Assembly (NCBI GenBank): GCA_947500505.1 | Contig: CANMSL010000002.1 | Location: 372,001-436,000 of the forward strand | Length of the DNA stretch: 64,000 bases | From: an uncultured Aquimarina sp. | GTDB lineage: Bacteria; Bacteroidota; Bacteroidia; Flavobacteriales; Flavobacteriaceae | Direction: 5' to 3' | Part shown: in pieces, positions 1 to 8,900 of the stretch | Numbering within the stretch: position 1 is the stretch's first letter | Layout of the letters: every line of letters begins with the position of its first letter | Program-made: the position numbers and the translations under genes | Notes under the pieces: model-generated | The model's input: only the letters and a program-made list of their open reading frames with translations | Databases searched by the model: none | Told to the model about the DNA's origin: nothing

Positions 1-99
1 GAAAACCTAGACCTAAATGAATTAGAAGGAACTCTAAACTCATTAGGGCTGTTATTAAGCGAATACTCGCAACAAATTATAAATTTTTCAAAATACTAA
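1..99 (+). CDS. C-terminal end of an unrecognised protein (partial)
   Basis: Frame 1 is open from the first base to a TAA at 97-99, giving the last 32 residues of a protein that begins outside the window. The tail is leucine- and acid-rich and ends in FSKY. It stops 4 bases before the ATG of the PspA-like gene, so it is probably the first or an early gene of the same operon. In the E. coli yjfIJKLMC cluster the PspA-like yjfJ follows yjfI (DUF2170), which also ends in a helical stretch; identity with that family is only a guess because so little is visible. Confidence 0.6.
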   Translation, partial: ENLDLNELEGTLNSLGLLLSEYSQQIINFSKY

Positions 100-103
100 T
101 ACT

Positions 104-814
104 ATGAACTTTTTCAAAAGACTATTTAAAATAGGTGAAGCTGAGGCAAATTCTGCTATCGATAAAATGGAAGATCCTATTAAAATGACAGAACAAGGGA
201 TCCGTGATATGAAAATAGATCTCGAAAAAAGCCTGGAGGCCCTGGCACAAGTAAAAGCATTAGCGATCAGATCCAAAAATGACACTGAAGAATTTGCTTC
301 GAAGGCAGAAGATTATCAACAGAAAGCCATGTTGATTCTAAAAAAAGCACAAAGCGGCGATCTTGAAACAACCGAAGCCGATAGGTTAGCAAAAGAAGCA
401 TTAATTAAAAAAGAAGAATCATTGCAACACGTAACCCGTGGAAAAAGTGAAACAGAAAAATTTGAAGGTTCTGTATCACAACTCGAAAAAAATGTAGAAG
501 AAATCAAACAGAATATCAGCAAATGGGAGAATGAGCTTAAAACCCTGAAAGCACGCGTAAAAGTATCAGCTGCTACTAAAAATGTAAACAAACAAATGGC
601 AGAAATAGACAGCTCCAGTACGGTTTCTATGCTAGAGCGTATGAAAGACAAGGTAAATCAGGAAGAAGCATTGGCAGAAGCATACGGTGATATCGCAAAC
701 GCATCAAAATCTATTGATGATCAATTAGACAAGGCGGCAGATATCACAAAAAGTAATGCAGAAGATGATTTAGAAAAGCTAAAAGAGCAATTAGGCCTGA
801 AGGATAACAAGTAG
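104..814 (+). CDS. PspA/IM30 family membrane-stress protein (YjfJ-like)
   Basis: The 236-residue product is almost entirely helical and charged, as expected for the PspA/IM30/Vipp1 superfamily, relatives of ESCRT-III that polymerise on membranes. It opens MNFFKRLFKIGEAEANSAID, the amphipathic N-terminal segment seen in YjfJ-type members, followed by the family-typical stretch DPIKMTEQGIRDMKIDLEKS near residue 24 and long coiled coils. Length fits the family (about 220-240). It sits 4 bases after the upstream partial gene and 68 bases before a YbjQ-like gene. The flotillin and OB-fold genes downstream support a role in protecting the inner membrane. No PspF or PspBC partner is visible. Confidence 0.9.
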   Translation: MNFFKRLFKIGEAEANSAIDKMEDPIKMTEQGIRDMKIDLEKSLEALAQVKALAIRSKNDTEEFASKAEDYQQKAMLILKKAQSGDLETTEADRLAKEALIKKEESLQHVTRGKSETEKFEGSVSQLEKNVEEIKQNISKWENELKTLKARVKVSAATKNVNKQMAEIDSSSTVSMLERMKDKVNQEEALAEAYGDIANASKSIDDQLDKAADITKSNAEDDLEKLKEQLGLKDNK

Positions 815-882
815 TATAGACTAGTAGTAATCAAAAACTTTTAGTCCATTCAGCAAAATATTCACAAAAAAACTAATAAATC

Positions 883-1197
883 ATGGTAACATCTACGACA
901 GAAACGATACCTAATAAAGAAGTAATTCAGATTTTAGGAATAGCAAGAGGAAGCACAGTGAGAGCACGAAATATTGGTAGAGATGTTTTTGCAGGACTAA
1001 AAAATATAGTTGGCGGAGAAATAGAAGAATATACCAAATTACAAGCACAATCCAGGGAACAAGCGTTAAAGCGAATGAATCAGGATGCGCAACGATTAGG
1101 AGCAGATGCAGTTATTAATGTAAGGCTTACCACCTCTATGGTGATGCAAGGAGCATCAGAAATCTTGGCATATGGTACTGCTGTAAAACTTAAATAA
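883..1197 (+). CDS. YbjQ/UPF0145 family protein
   Basis: The 104-residue product matches the UPF0145 (YbjQ_1, sometimes called heavy-metal-binding) family in length and pattern: IPNKEVIQILGIARGSTVRA at the start, then a central RNIGRDVFAGLKNIVGGEIE and ALKRMNQDAQRLGADAVINV, then a C-terminal beta strand ending LAYGTAVKLK. Members form small oligomeric cages; their biochemical role is not settled. It lies between the PspA-like gene and the YqiJ/YqiK-like pair, in the same direction, so it is probably part of the membrane-stress operon. ATG at 883 is the only reasonable start. Confidence 0.85.
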   Translation: MVTSTTETIPNKEVIQILGIARGSTVRARNIGRDVFAGLKNIVGGEIEEYTKLQAQSREQALKRMNQDAQRLGADAVINVRLTTSMVMQGASEILAYGTAVKLK

Positions 1198-1204
1198 TAA
1201 AGAT

Positions 1205-1321
1205 ATGGAAATTTTATTTGTAGGACTTTTTTGGACAGTTCTTATCACCTCTCTAATCTATTTAATTGTTAGAAGAATTAAAGTTTACAAAACAGAAGAT
1301 TTTGAGAAAAGAGACAACTGA
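1205..1321 (+). CDS. Small single-pass membrane protein (38 aa)
   Basis: A short ORF starts 7 bases after the YbjQ stop and encodes MEILFVGLFWTVLITSLIYL followed by a basic stretch (IVRRIKVYK) and a charged tail. One transmembrane helix (about residues 4-22) with a positive cytoplasmic side is evident. Tight spacing inside a same-strand operon and the helix-plus-basic layout argue that it is real. The last residues and the stop codon lie in a 7-base tandem repeat, so repeat-number changes would alter its C-terminus. No family is recognised. Confidence 0.6.
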   Translation: MEILFVGLFWTVLITSLIYLIVRRIKVYKTEDFEKRDN

Positions 1322-1340
1322 CAACTGACAACTGACAACT
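1314..1340 (+). repeat. Tandem 7-base repeat, about 3.9 copies
   Basis: ACAACTG is repeated at 1314, 1321 and 1328, with a final ACAACT at 1335-1340. It overlaps the end of the 38-residue membrane protein gene and lies 25 bases before the start of the YqiJ-like gene. The unit is not a multiple of three, so slippage would shift the reading frame of the small protein's tail and change spacing to the next start. Confidence 0.85.
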
Positions 1341-1365
1341 ATTAACTAACTAAACAACTAAAACA

Positions 1366-2091
1366 TTGAAGGAATTATTTGACATAGCGATATCTACGGT
1401 TAATCTACCCTTAACGATTCTTTTTGGTTTATTAATTCTCTATTGGATTTTGACCACACTTTCGGGATTAGATCTTGACTTTTTTGATGCTGATATAGAT
1501 ATCGATGTAGATGCAGATGCAGATTTTGATGTAGATGCAGATTCAGATTTTGATACAAGAGCAAATTTAGATGTTCAGGATATTTCTAATACAGAAGTAA
1601 AAAAGGAAGATGTCATAAGACGTCGTGGTAAATTAAATTTCTTTCAAATATTTCTAATTTATTTCAATTTCGTAGGTCTTCCCTTTATGTTCACCTTTAC
1701 TTTTTTCGTATTGTTTTGGTGGGCAATAACAATGACCGGAACCTCCATAACCCATAGCTATGACAATGATTTTGGGTTTATCTTTTTCTTCGGAGGAATT
1801 ATTCCTGCGTTGATAATAACCAAAGTAATAACAACTCCGTTTAAGCGGTTCTTTACGAATTTCAATAACAAAGGAGAAAGTAAATTGGAACTATTAGGAA
1901 GACAAGGTGTTTTACAAAGTCCTCTTTCTGGTGAAAGAATTTCAACTATAGAAATTAAGGTTCATTCGGACCCTATTAAAATTATGGTAAAGTCCAAAGA
2001 TGGAATTGAAATACCAGCCAATACATCTGTGGAAATTATAAATCAAGTAAAAAACAAACAACTATATATCGTTAAACCATTAAACTACTAA
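1366..2091 (+). CDS. YqiJ-like inner-membrane OB-fold protein, flotillin partner
   Basis: The 241-residue product has an N-terminal transmembrane helix (about 12-32), a very Asp-rich segment (about 36-63, alternating D with I, V, A or F), two more hydrophobic helices (about 97-125 and 140-160) and a C-terminal soluble domain (about 170-241) with the beta pattern of NfeD/YqiJ OB folds (LLGRQGVLQSPLSGERISTI). The YqiJ family is normally encoded next to a YqiK-type flotillin, exactly as here, with 6 bases between the genes. The start is TTG at 1366; no ATG is available near the first helix. The acidic stretch could bind divalent cations, which is inference. Confidence 0.82.
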   Translation: MKELFDIAISTVNLPLTILFGLLILYWILTTLSGLDLDFFDADIDIDVDADADFDVDADSDFDTRANLDVQDISNTEVKKEDVIRRRGKLNFFQIFLIYFNFVGLPFMFTFTFFVLFWWAITMTGTSITHSYDNDFGFIFFFGGIIPALIITKVITTPFKRFFTNFNNKGESKLELLGRQGVLQSPLSGERISTIEIKVHSDPIKIMVKSKDGIEIPANTSVEIINQVKNKQLYIVKPLNY

Positions 2092-2097
2092 AAAATT

Positions 2098-4164
2098 ATG
2101 AGTAATGTAGCATCAATAGCCATCGTTGTGTTGGTATCAATAGTACTTCTAATAGTGCTCTATTTTATAATAATTGCGATTTTCTATAAGAAGATTCCTC
2201 AAGGAGAGGCTATAGTCAGAACTGGATTCGGGGGAACAGCAGTAGCATTTGACAAAGGTTTATATGTAATTCCAGTGCTTCATAAAGTAGAAATTATGGA
2301 TATTTCGATTAAGAAAATTGAGATTGAGCGTACAGGATTAAATGGACTGATATGTAAAGATAATATACGAGCTGATATCAAAGTTGCCTTTTTTGTGAAA
2401 GTCAATAAATCGGTAGAAGATATTATCAATGTTGCCCAAACTATTGGCTGTAACCGTGCTTCGGAAATTGATACTCTAAGAAGTTTATTTGACGCGAAAT
2501 TTTCGGAAGCTTTAAAAACAGTTGGTAAAAAATTCGAATTTGTAGAATTGTATGAGGCCCGACGAGAATTTAGAGATGAAATCGTAAACATCATTGGTAC
2601 GGATCTTAACGGATACATTTTGGATGACTGCGCCATTGATGACTTAGAGCAAACATCGCTAAGTGTTATGAAAGCAGATAATATCCTGGATGCAGAAGGG
2701 ATTAAAAAGATCACCGAATTAACTGCTGCTCAGAATATAAAATCCAACCTTATCAAGCGTGATGAAGAAAAAATAATTCGCAAACAAGACGTAGAAGCTC
2801 GTGAAGCAATTCTAGAGTTAGATAAACAATTAGCAGAAAAAGAAGAACAGCAACGAAGAGAAATCTCGAACATTAAAGCACGCGAAGAAGCCGAAATTCA
2901 AAAGGTTTCGGAAGAAGAAAGATTAAAATCAGAAACCGCACGTATCTCTACGGAAGAAAAAGTAAAAGTAGCCGAAGAAAATATGCAGCGTCAAATCATT
3001 GTTGCGGAGAAAAATAAGCAACGTACAGATGCTGTAGAGACAGAAAGAGTAGAAAAAGACAGAATGTTAGAAGCTACAGAACGTGAACGTATCGTAACTC
3101 TTGCTCAAATTGAAAAAGAAAAAGTAGTAGAAGTTGAGAAGAAAAACATTCAGGATGTGATTCGTGATCGAGTAATGCTAGAAAAAGGTGTGGTTGAAGA
3201 GCAAGAGAATATGAAAGATATCGAAGCTTTTAAAACTGCGGATCGTGAGAAACAAGTAAAAATTACAATTGCAGAAGCAAATGCAGAAGAGGCATTAATA
3301 GGTACTATAAAAGCTGCCGAAGCTCAAAAAGAAGCAGCGAAACAAAAAGCAGAAGAAATCAATATCGAAGCATTAGCGCATAAAGAAGCTAGCGAAAAAG
3401 AAGCGGCTGCAAGAAAAACACTGGCAGAAGCACAAGCAAAAGAAGAAGCTACCATTGGTATGTCCGAAGCTCAGGTAATGCACGCAAAAGCAGAGGCTCA
3501 CGAACGTCAGGGAATTGTGGAAGCTTCAATTATTGAGAAAAAGGCCAAAGCCGAAGCCGCTGGTATTTCTGCTAAAGCAGAAGCTTTAAAAGAAGAGGGA
3601 TTAGCCGAAGCTGAAGTTATTAAAGAAAAAGCCCTTGCCGATGCTATCGGAATTGAGGAGAAGGCAGAAGCCATGAAGAAATTGGATGGTGTTGGTAAAG
3701 AACACGAAGAATTCAAACTACGATTAGACAAAGAATTACAAGTAGACTTAGCTCATATCAACATCCAAAAGGAGATTGCAGACGCACAAGCAGAAGTTAT
3801 TGGAGAAGCTCTAAAAGCTGCTAATATCGATATTGTAGGTGGAGAAACGATGTTCTTTGATCAAATTGTAGGTCAAATCACAAAGGCTAAAGGGTTCGAT
3901 CGATTAGTAAAACACTCTGATAATATTCAGGATGTAAAAGATGCTATTTTAGGAAGTGATGATGTAAAAGGAAATCTTTTAGAAAAAGTAAAAGAATTCG
4001 CAACCAAATACGGAATCTCTTCTGAGGATATTAAAAATCTTACCATAGCAAATATTTTGATGGATCTTAAACAGAAATCCACCAATGAAGAAGAAAATAC
4101 GTTGTTCAGCAACTTGTTCAACCTGGCAAAAGGATTAGGATTATCTGATAAAAAATTGAAATAA
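2098..4164 (+). CDS. Flotillin-like SPFH/band-7 protein (YqiK family)
   Basis: Flotillins scaffold membrane microdomains. The 688-residue product has one N-terminal transmembrane helix (about 6-30), an SPFH/band-7 domain (about 30-190: IPQGEAIVRTGFGGTAVAFD onward), a very long Glu/Ala/Lys-rich coiled coil (about 200-530, with many AEA repeats) and a C-terminal helical domain (about 540-688). The order matches E. coli YqiK (about 550 residues), but this protein is longer in the coiled coil and tail. It follows the YqiJ-like gene by 6 bases, so the two are very likely co-translated. A hairpin-rich repeat follows the stop. Confidence 0.92.
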   Translation: MSNVASIAIVVLVSIVLLIVLYFIIIAIFYKKIPQGEAIVRTGFGGTAVAFDKGLYVIPVLHKVEIMDISIKKIEIERTGLNGLICKDNIRADIKVAFFVKVNKSVEDIINVAQTIGCNRASEIDTLRSLFDAKFSEALKTVGKKFEFVELYEARREFRDEIVNIIGTDLNGYILDDCAIDDLEQTSLSVMKADNILDAEGIKKITELTAAQNIKSNLIKRDEEKIIRKQDVEAREAILELDKQLAEKEEQQRREISNIKAREEAEIQKVSEEERLKSETARISTEEKVKVAEENMQRQIIVAEKNKQRTDAVETERVEKDRMLEATERERIVTLAQIEKEKVVEVEKKNIQDVIRDRVMLEKGVVEEQENMKDIEAFKTADREKQVKITIAEANAEEALIGTIKAAEAQKEAAKQKAEEINIEALAHKEASEKEAAARKTLAEAQAKEEATIGMSEAQVMHAKAEAHERQGIVEASIIEKKAKAEAAGISAKAEALKEEGLAEAEVIKEKALADAIGIEEKAEAMKKLDGVGKEHEEFKLRLDKELQVDLAHINIQKEIADAQAEVIGEALKAANIDIVGGETMFFDQIVGQITKAKGFDRLVKHSDNIQDVKDAILGSDDVKGNLLEKVKEFATKYGISSEDIKNLTIANILMDLKQKSTNEEENTLFSNLFNLAKGLGLSDKKLK

Positions 4165-4178
4165 TATTCAAAAAAGAG

Positions 4179-4222
4179 TTCTCCTCCTTATCAAGGAGGA
4201 GAATGAATTCCGCTAAGCGGAA
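4179..4222. repeat. Double-hairpin intergenic repeat (CTCCTCC family)
   Basis: Two palindromes lie back to back. The first has perfect 10-base arms (TTCTCCTCCT at 4179-4188 and its complement at 4194-4203) around a 5-base loop. The second is TTCCGC-TAA-GCGGAA at 4208-4222. A third stretch, GAGGAGGT, follows at about 4228. No T-run follows, so a classical intrinsic terminator is unlikely, although the stem could stabilise the 3' end of the flotillin mRNA. Related CCTC/GAGG hairpins occur at 4939-5017, 14541 and 14749. Confidence 0.75.
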
Positions 4223-4290
4223 GAAAGAGGAGGTCAGAAATCCACAAAACTTTATGAATACAATCATAAATACATTTTTAGACCCATAAA

Positions 4291-4341
4291 AGTCAATCCC
4301 TGAAAGTCTTGAACTCTCTTTGGGGTGGCGAGTGATTGACT
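4291..4341 (+). other. Inverted repeat upstream of the small membrane protein genes
   Basis: AGTCAATC at 4291-4298 and GATTGACT at 4334-4341 are perfect 8-base arms. Inside them CCCTGAAAG and CTTTGGGG can form a second, imperfect stem. The structure ends 37 bases before the ATG at 4378. It could be a 5' leader structure or another mobile-repeat remnant; no known riboswitch consensus was recognised. Confidence 0.4.
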
Positions 4342-4377
4342 AGATGGGATTTGTTTAACTTTTAAATACGGTTTATT

Positions 4378-4626
4378 ATGGGATTTGGAGGAGCACAGGG
4401 AATGATAACGTCCCTGAAAAATAATAACAGAAGAAATAAACGTGAAGCTTTTGATGGATGGACGAGTTCTGATAAAGAAAGCAATGGGATAAAAATAGAA
4501 CCTGTTTCTGAAGAAATTCTAATAGAAATTAGAAATAAGATTCAGAAGCAAAATCGAATAACTACTATTCAAATAATAGTAATTATTTCGATTGGCATTG
4601 TAACAACAGCTTGGTTGTTATTCTAA
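4378..4626 (+). CDS. Small membrane protein, paralogue of the next gene (82 aa)
   Basis: The product has an N-terminal soluble part with the motif KNNNRRNKREAF (about 15-26), a middle segment with GIKIEPVSEEILIEIRNKI, and a C-terminal hydrophobic helix (about 62-81) ending at LLF. This makes it a tail-anchored or C-terminal single-pass protein. The neighbouring 85-residue protein shares the same three blocks, so the two are a tandem duplicate pair. No named family is recognised. Their place between the flotillin genes and a DUF3592 protein suggests a membrane-associated role in the same locus. Confidence 0.75.
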   Translation: MGFGGAQGMITSLKNNNRRNKREAFDGWTSSDKESNGIKIEPVSEEILIEIRNKIQKQNRITTIQIIVIISIGIVTTAWLLF

Positions 4627-4663
4627 AAATCATCGAAATATAAATTATAAACTTGAAAAACGT

Positions 4664-4921
4664 ATGAGCGCAATTTCAGGAATGAACATTTCGATGAAGA
4701 ATAATAATCGAAGAGTCAAGAGAGAAGCTTTTAGTCATATAACAGGAGAATATGACACTGAGAGTAAAGGAATTAAAATAGAGCCCGTTTCTGAGGAAAC
4801 ATTAAAAGAAATCAGAGTTAAGCTAAAAAAACAAAGACAAACATTACTTAAACGAAGATTGATTGGTTTTGGAGTGGTTATAGGTTTGATTGGGGCAGTG
4901 ATAGTGTATAGTATGTTTTGA
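4664..4921 (+). CDS. Small membrane protein, paralogue of the previous gene (85 aa)
   Basis: It shares NNNRR-KREAF near the N-terminus and GIKIEPVSEETLKEIRVKL in the middle with the preceding 82-residue protein, then ends in a basic segment (KKQRQTLLKRR) and a hydrophobic helix (about 65-84). The gene follows the first copy by 37 bases on the same strand. The most conserved part is the soluble segment before the helix, which suggests that segment is the functional contact. Function unknown. Confidence 0.75.
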   Translation: MSAISGMNISMKNNNRRVKREAFSHITGEYDTESKGIKIEPVSEETLKEIRVKLKKQRQTLLKRRLIGFGVVIGLIGAVIVYSMF

Positions 4922-4938
4922 ATTATAGATTAAGGTTT

Positions 4939-5017
4939 CCTCTCCCTTGAGCGAGAGGATTAAGGCGAGGATGTTCTCATAAAACCCCTCATCTTAGCCT
5001 TCTCCCCAAGGAGAAGG
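4939..5017. repeat. CCTCTCC/GGAGAAGG hairpin repeat
   Basis: Between two genes lie CCTCTC-CCTTGAGC-GAGAGG (4939-4958) and the stronger stem CCTTCTCC-CCAA-GGAGAAGG (4998-5017), joined by TTAAGGCGAGGATG and its partial complement CATCTTAGCCT. The same kind of sequence recurs near 14749-14790. This is an interspersed palindromic repeat, not a gene. Confidence 0.7.
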
Positions 5018-5064
5018 AACTTCTGAGTTAACCAGAAATCTTTTTTGGTTTTAATTTTAATGGA

Positions 5065-5421
5065 ATGATTATGCATAGAAAATTTTTAGGATTAATAGCA
5101 GTGTTAATAATAGCTATTGGAGTTTTAGCATTTAACACCTATTATAAAAAAGAAGGGTTGGTAAAAAATGGTGCTTTAATAACTGCGGTCATAGAAAAAA
5201 TTTCAACCAACAGGATTGATAACGAATTCTCTCCTACTGTAGAAAATATTCATGTTACGTATTCATTTACGATCAATTCGAAAAAGTATACAAAAACACA
5301 AGAAATTTCGAGACACGAGCACGATCTATATTTCTCTAAAACAGGAAAAATAGGAGATTCTGTAAAGATCATCTATGACTCAGAAAGACCGACTAATTCT
5401 AGAATTGAGAAGATTAACTAA
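5065..5421 (+). CDS. DUF3592-like single-pass membrane protein
   Basis: The 118-residue protein has an N-terminal transmembrane helix (about 7-24) followed by a beta-rich domain with the DUF3592 pattern: TAVIEKISTNR near residue 40, VTYSFTINSKKYTK near 67, then GDSVKIIYDSERPTNSRI near 98. Family members are small envelope proteins of unknown function. The start at 5065 is followed by a second in-frame ATG two codons later; either is possible. It lies after the two small membrane proteins and before the first GIY-YIG/repeat block. Confidence 0.75.
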   Translation: MIMHRKFLGLIAVLIIAIGVLAFNTYYKKEGLVKNGALITAVIEKISTNRIDNEFSPTVENIHVTYSFTINSKKYTKTQEISRHEHDLYFSKTGKIGDSVKIIYDSERPTNSRIEKIN

Positions 5422-5481
5422 TAGATTTTGAGTAATAATCAAATAGATTATTCAGATAAAACTGTCATTGTCAGACTGAGA

Positions 5482-5953
5482 TGTCACACTGAGCTTGTCG
5501 AAGTGTTGTCGAAGTCCTTATGAAAACGAGATAATGAAATTATATTACGTGTACATTGTTCAATGCAAAGACAATTCCTTCTATATTGGAATTACTAATG
5601 ATCTGGAAAGAAGAATTTATGAACATAATATTGGTTTAAAAGAAGATTCTTATACTTTTAATAGAAAACCTGTAAGTTTAAAGTGGTTTGAAACTTTTGC
5701 TGACCCAAATGAAGCCATTAAAATTGAAAAACAATTAAAAGGATGGAGCAGAAGAAAGAAAATAGCATTAATTGAAGAAAACTGGAATAAGTTGATTGAG
5801 TATTCTAAAAACTATACTCAGTTTGGAAATAATACAGAGAAATAAAATGAAACTATTACATTGAGAGCGCTTCGACAAGCTCAGCGTGACAGGCAAACTA
5901 ATAATTTAATCTAAGCTGTCAGACTGAGCTTGTCGAAGTCCTTATGAAAACGA
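5482..5953 (+). mobile_element. Candidate mobile unit A: GIY-YIG gene flanked by type-A palindromic repeats
   Basis: A 22-base repeat with core ACTGAGCTTGTCGAAG lies at 5482-5503 in plus orientation, an inverted copy at 5870-5891, and a further plus copy at 5917-5938. A 24-base exact direct repeat (TTGTCGAAG...AAAACGA) occurs at 5506-5529 and 5930-5953, 424 bases apart, bracketing the GIY-YIG gene. Removing one 424-base period would leave a single repeat just upstream of the ATPase gene, so the block looks like an insertion or duplication. No transposase is present. That the nuclease drives the movement is inference. Confidence 0.5.
5534..5845 (+). CDS. Small GIY-YIG endonuclease (type A)
   Basis: The product (103 aa from the ATG at 5534) has the GIY-YIG core: YYVYIVQCKDNSFYIGIT at residues 3-20, the Arg-bearing helix NDLERRIYEHN, and the metal-binding Glu in AIKIEKQLKGWSRRKKIALI. 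It is a stand-alone nuclease domain of the short UvrC-N/YhbQ-like type and lacks any DNA-binding accessory domain. An upstream GTG at 5495 would start inside the palindromic repeat and is rejected. The gene is framed by inverted copies of the type-A repeat and a 24-base direct repeat, unlike the two type-B genes at 11.2-12.0 kb. Confidence 0.85.
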   Translation: MKLYYVYIVQCKDNSFYIGITNDLERRIYEHNIGLKEDSYTFNRKPVSLKWFETFADPNEAIKIEKQLKGWSRRKKIALIEENWNKLIEYSKNYTQFGNNTEK

Positions 5954-5978
5954 ATGCTAAATTCGATTTTAACAAACT

Positions 5979-8900
5979 ATGGAAGAAACCAACACGAATA
6001 ACATACAACTAGACGGTGGGACCTATGAGATCATCCAGAAACGTTTGCAAAAACAAAAGAGTGAACTCCAACATAGGCTTACCAAATTAAATGATGCACG
6101 AAAAGAAGTTTTTGGTAGTGTAGAGACCAGATTAATAGCCAACAACCGTATAAATACGGAGAACAATTGTATCGCCAGAGACATTGTTACCATTGGTGAT
6201 TTCTGTCTTTTCGGATACAATGTACATTTTGGATTGCGAACAGAGATAAAACTGGATGATGTATTTAGTATCTATACGTATGCTGATGATCATTTTATCA
6301 ATAAAAAATTAGACCTCATCAATGATTCGGTTTTCATTGATGACTTTACCAATCTTTATAAATATTATCGAAACACCATCTTTTCCAAATTCGCTATAGT
6401 TGGCAACTACCTGCATATGGTTTTTCAATTAAGTGAAAGTATTTCTGATATCAAAACCTTTAAGTGGTTAATCAATGAAGGGACACTTACCTATGTAGAC
6501 AACCGCAGTGAACATGAGTTTAAATTCCCTGAGCAATATGAATTCGAGTGGAAAGAGGTGACACGTGATATGCATCGTTACGGAATACATCCACATATTT
6601 CTATATTAGATAAAGTTTTTGTAGAAACTGTAGGTGGTGATCTTACCATTAAAATCGAAGATAATACTGAAGACGGAAAAGGGATTTACAACGAAGCTGT
6701 AGAGCAAGTGGACCAGACATTGGATGATGGTCAATATCGATATGCGAACCTAGGAAATCTCATTGCTTTAGAAATAAAACCATTCCAGGAAACGCCAAGA
6801 TATTTCGTGTATAACCACAAGGTACAGGAAGTTAAAAAAATTGAGTGTATTAAAGATGCTTGTGTTCTTTTACCAGATGAACAGGGGATCATTTATCCTA
6901 ACGGATATTATTTGCAATCCGGAGAAGTCAAACTATTCACCAATGAGATTTCTGATGTCAAATTCCAGGAAAAAATTAGTTCACCTAACGGAGAGGATTT
7001 CCTGTATGTATTTTATGAAAGCGAAAAAGGTTTATATACCCTAATGTCTTATAATGTTATAGAACAAGAAGTAAAAACCCCTATCATCTGTAATGGATTT
7101 ACCATTCTGGAAGGTGGAGAATTATGTTATTTCAAAACCGAAGATGAGCAAACAAAACATCACGTTATTCAGATATGGCAAACACCTTTCCTAAAAGGAA
7201 ATGAGATTCCTTCAGAGCATACAGACACCTTGTTGTATAAAATAGGGAATAAAGACATTGTAAAAGCAATGGCCGAATGTCAGGCGCTAATTACCTTACT
7301 AAACAAAGAAGACAATTATGACGGATTGTACGACGATCTCGCTAAATCATCCAGTGATATTATAGATAGCTATTACTGGATTCGAGAAGAGGATACCTGT
7401 CGACTAGATATCCCTTTAGGCGAAATTAACAATGCAGCAAATGCAGCTATTGATGAATTCGAAAAAGTCGTACAACTCCGAAAAACGGCTGATAATGTCA
7501 CTAAAGAAACCAAAGAAACTGCAGAAGGTATCTTTGGTAAAATAAAAAGTAGTTCTTTTCGATCTATAGATGACTTTGTACAAGTTTTATCACAACTAAG
7601 AACTTTACGTGGTGAAGTTATTGGGCTAAATGATATTAGATACATTGATAAACAGTTTATCACCGATCTAGAAACTGAAATTGCTGAACAAACCGATAAA
7701 ATTTCGCAACGTTGTGTGCAATTCTTATTAGATGATAAGGCACTACTGCCCTATCACGCTCGAGTAGAAGAAAAACAACAAGCGCTAGAAGCAATTAAAA
7801 AAGTAATAGAGGCTAAAAAGCTGGAGGAAGAAGTCAATCAGATCGCAAAAGATCTAGAAATGCTTATTGATATTGTTTCAAATCTTGAGATCGAAGACAC
7901 TTCGCATTCTACCAAGATTATTGATAACATATCTTTGATTTTTGCAACAATTAATCAGCTTAAAGCTGGAATTAAGAATAAAATAAAATCGCTTGGCAGT
8001 AAAGAAGCCAATGCAGAGTTCGCTGCACAACTAAAATTAGTTGATCAGAGTATTATCAACTATCTTGACATTGCTAATACACCTGAAAAAACAGATGAGC
8101 TGCTAAATAAAGTATCGGTTCAGTTGGAAGATCTGGAAGGCAGATTTGCAGATTTTGAAGAGTTCATTGCTCAGATTATCGAAAAGCGCGAGGAAGTTTA
8201 CAATGCATTTGAGGCTAGAAAAAATAACCTTATAGAAGCTAGAAACAAAAAAGCGGTTGCGTTAGAAAATGCAGCAAATCGAATTTTAAAAGGCGTTACT
8301 AAAAAAGCACTAAGTTTTGATTCTGTTGCTGATATCAATGGATACTTTGCTTCTGATCTCATGATCAATAAACTACGGGATATCATTGCTAACTTAATGG
8401 AGCTTGATGATGCCGGTAAAGCTGAAACTATAGAAACTGCCCTAAAAGTAGCTAAAGAAGACGCTACTCGTAAGCTAAAAGACAAACAAGATCTCTATGA
8501 AGATGGTGAAAATATTATCAAACTAGGAAAACATAAGTTTGGTGTAAACAAACAGCCATTAGATCTTACCATTGTTTACAAAGACAATACGTTACAATAT
8601 CATCTTACCGGAACAGATTTCTATCAGGAAATCAAAAACGAAATATTACTAAAATCCAAAAAATATTGGGATCAGGAATTAATTTCTGAAAACCAAGAGG
8701 TGTATCGCGCAGCCTATTTGGCTTATAAAATATTTATCAAATACAACAATAAAAACAGTCATCCCGAGCGGAGTCGAGGGACATCCGACAACTTCTCGAC
8801 TCCGCTCGAAGTGAGAGATAACAAAGACTTCGACAATCCAGTCTTGTTGGCAGACAAGCTCAGTCTGACAATGATGAATGATGATCAACTCCTGGAGCTC

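Noticed and set aside
5495..5533. Upstream GTG start for the type-A GIY-YIG gene
   Set aside because: The extra 13 codons lie inside the palindromic repeat, and the fold begins directly after the ATG at 5534.
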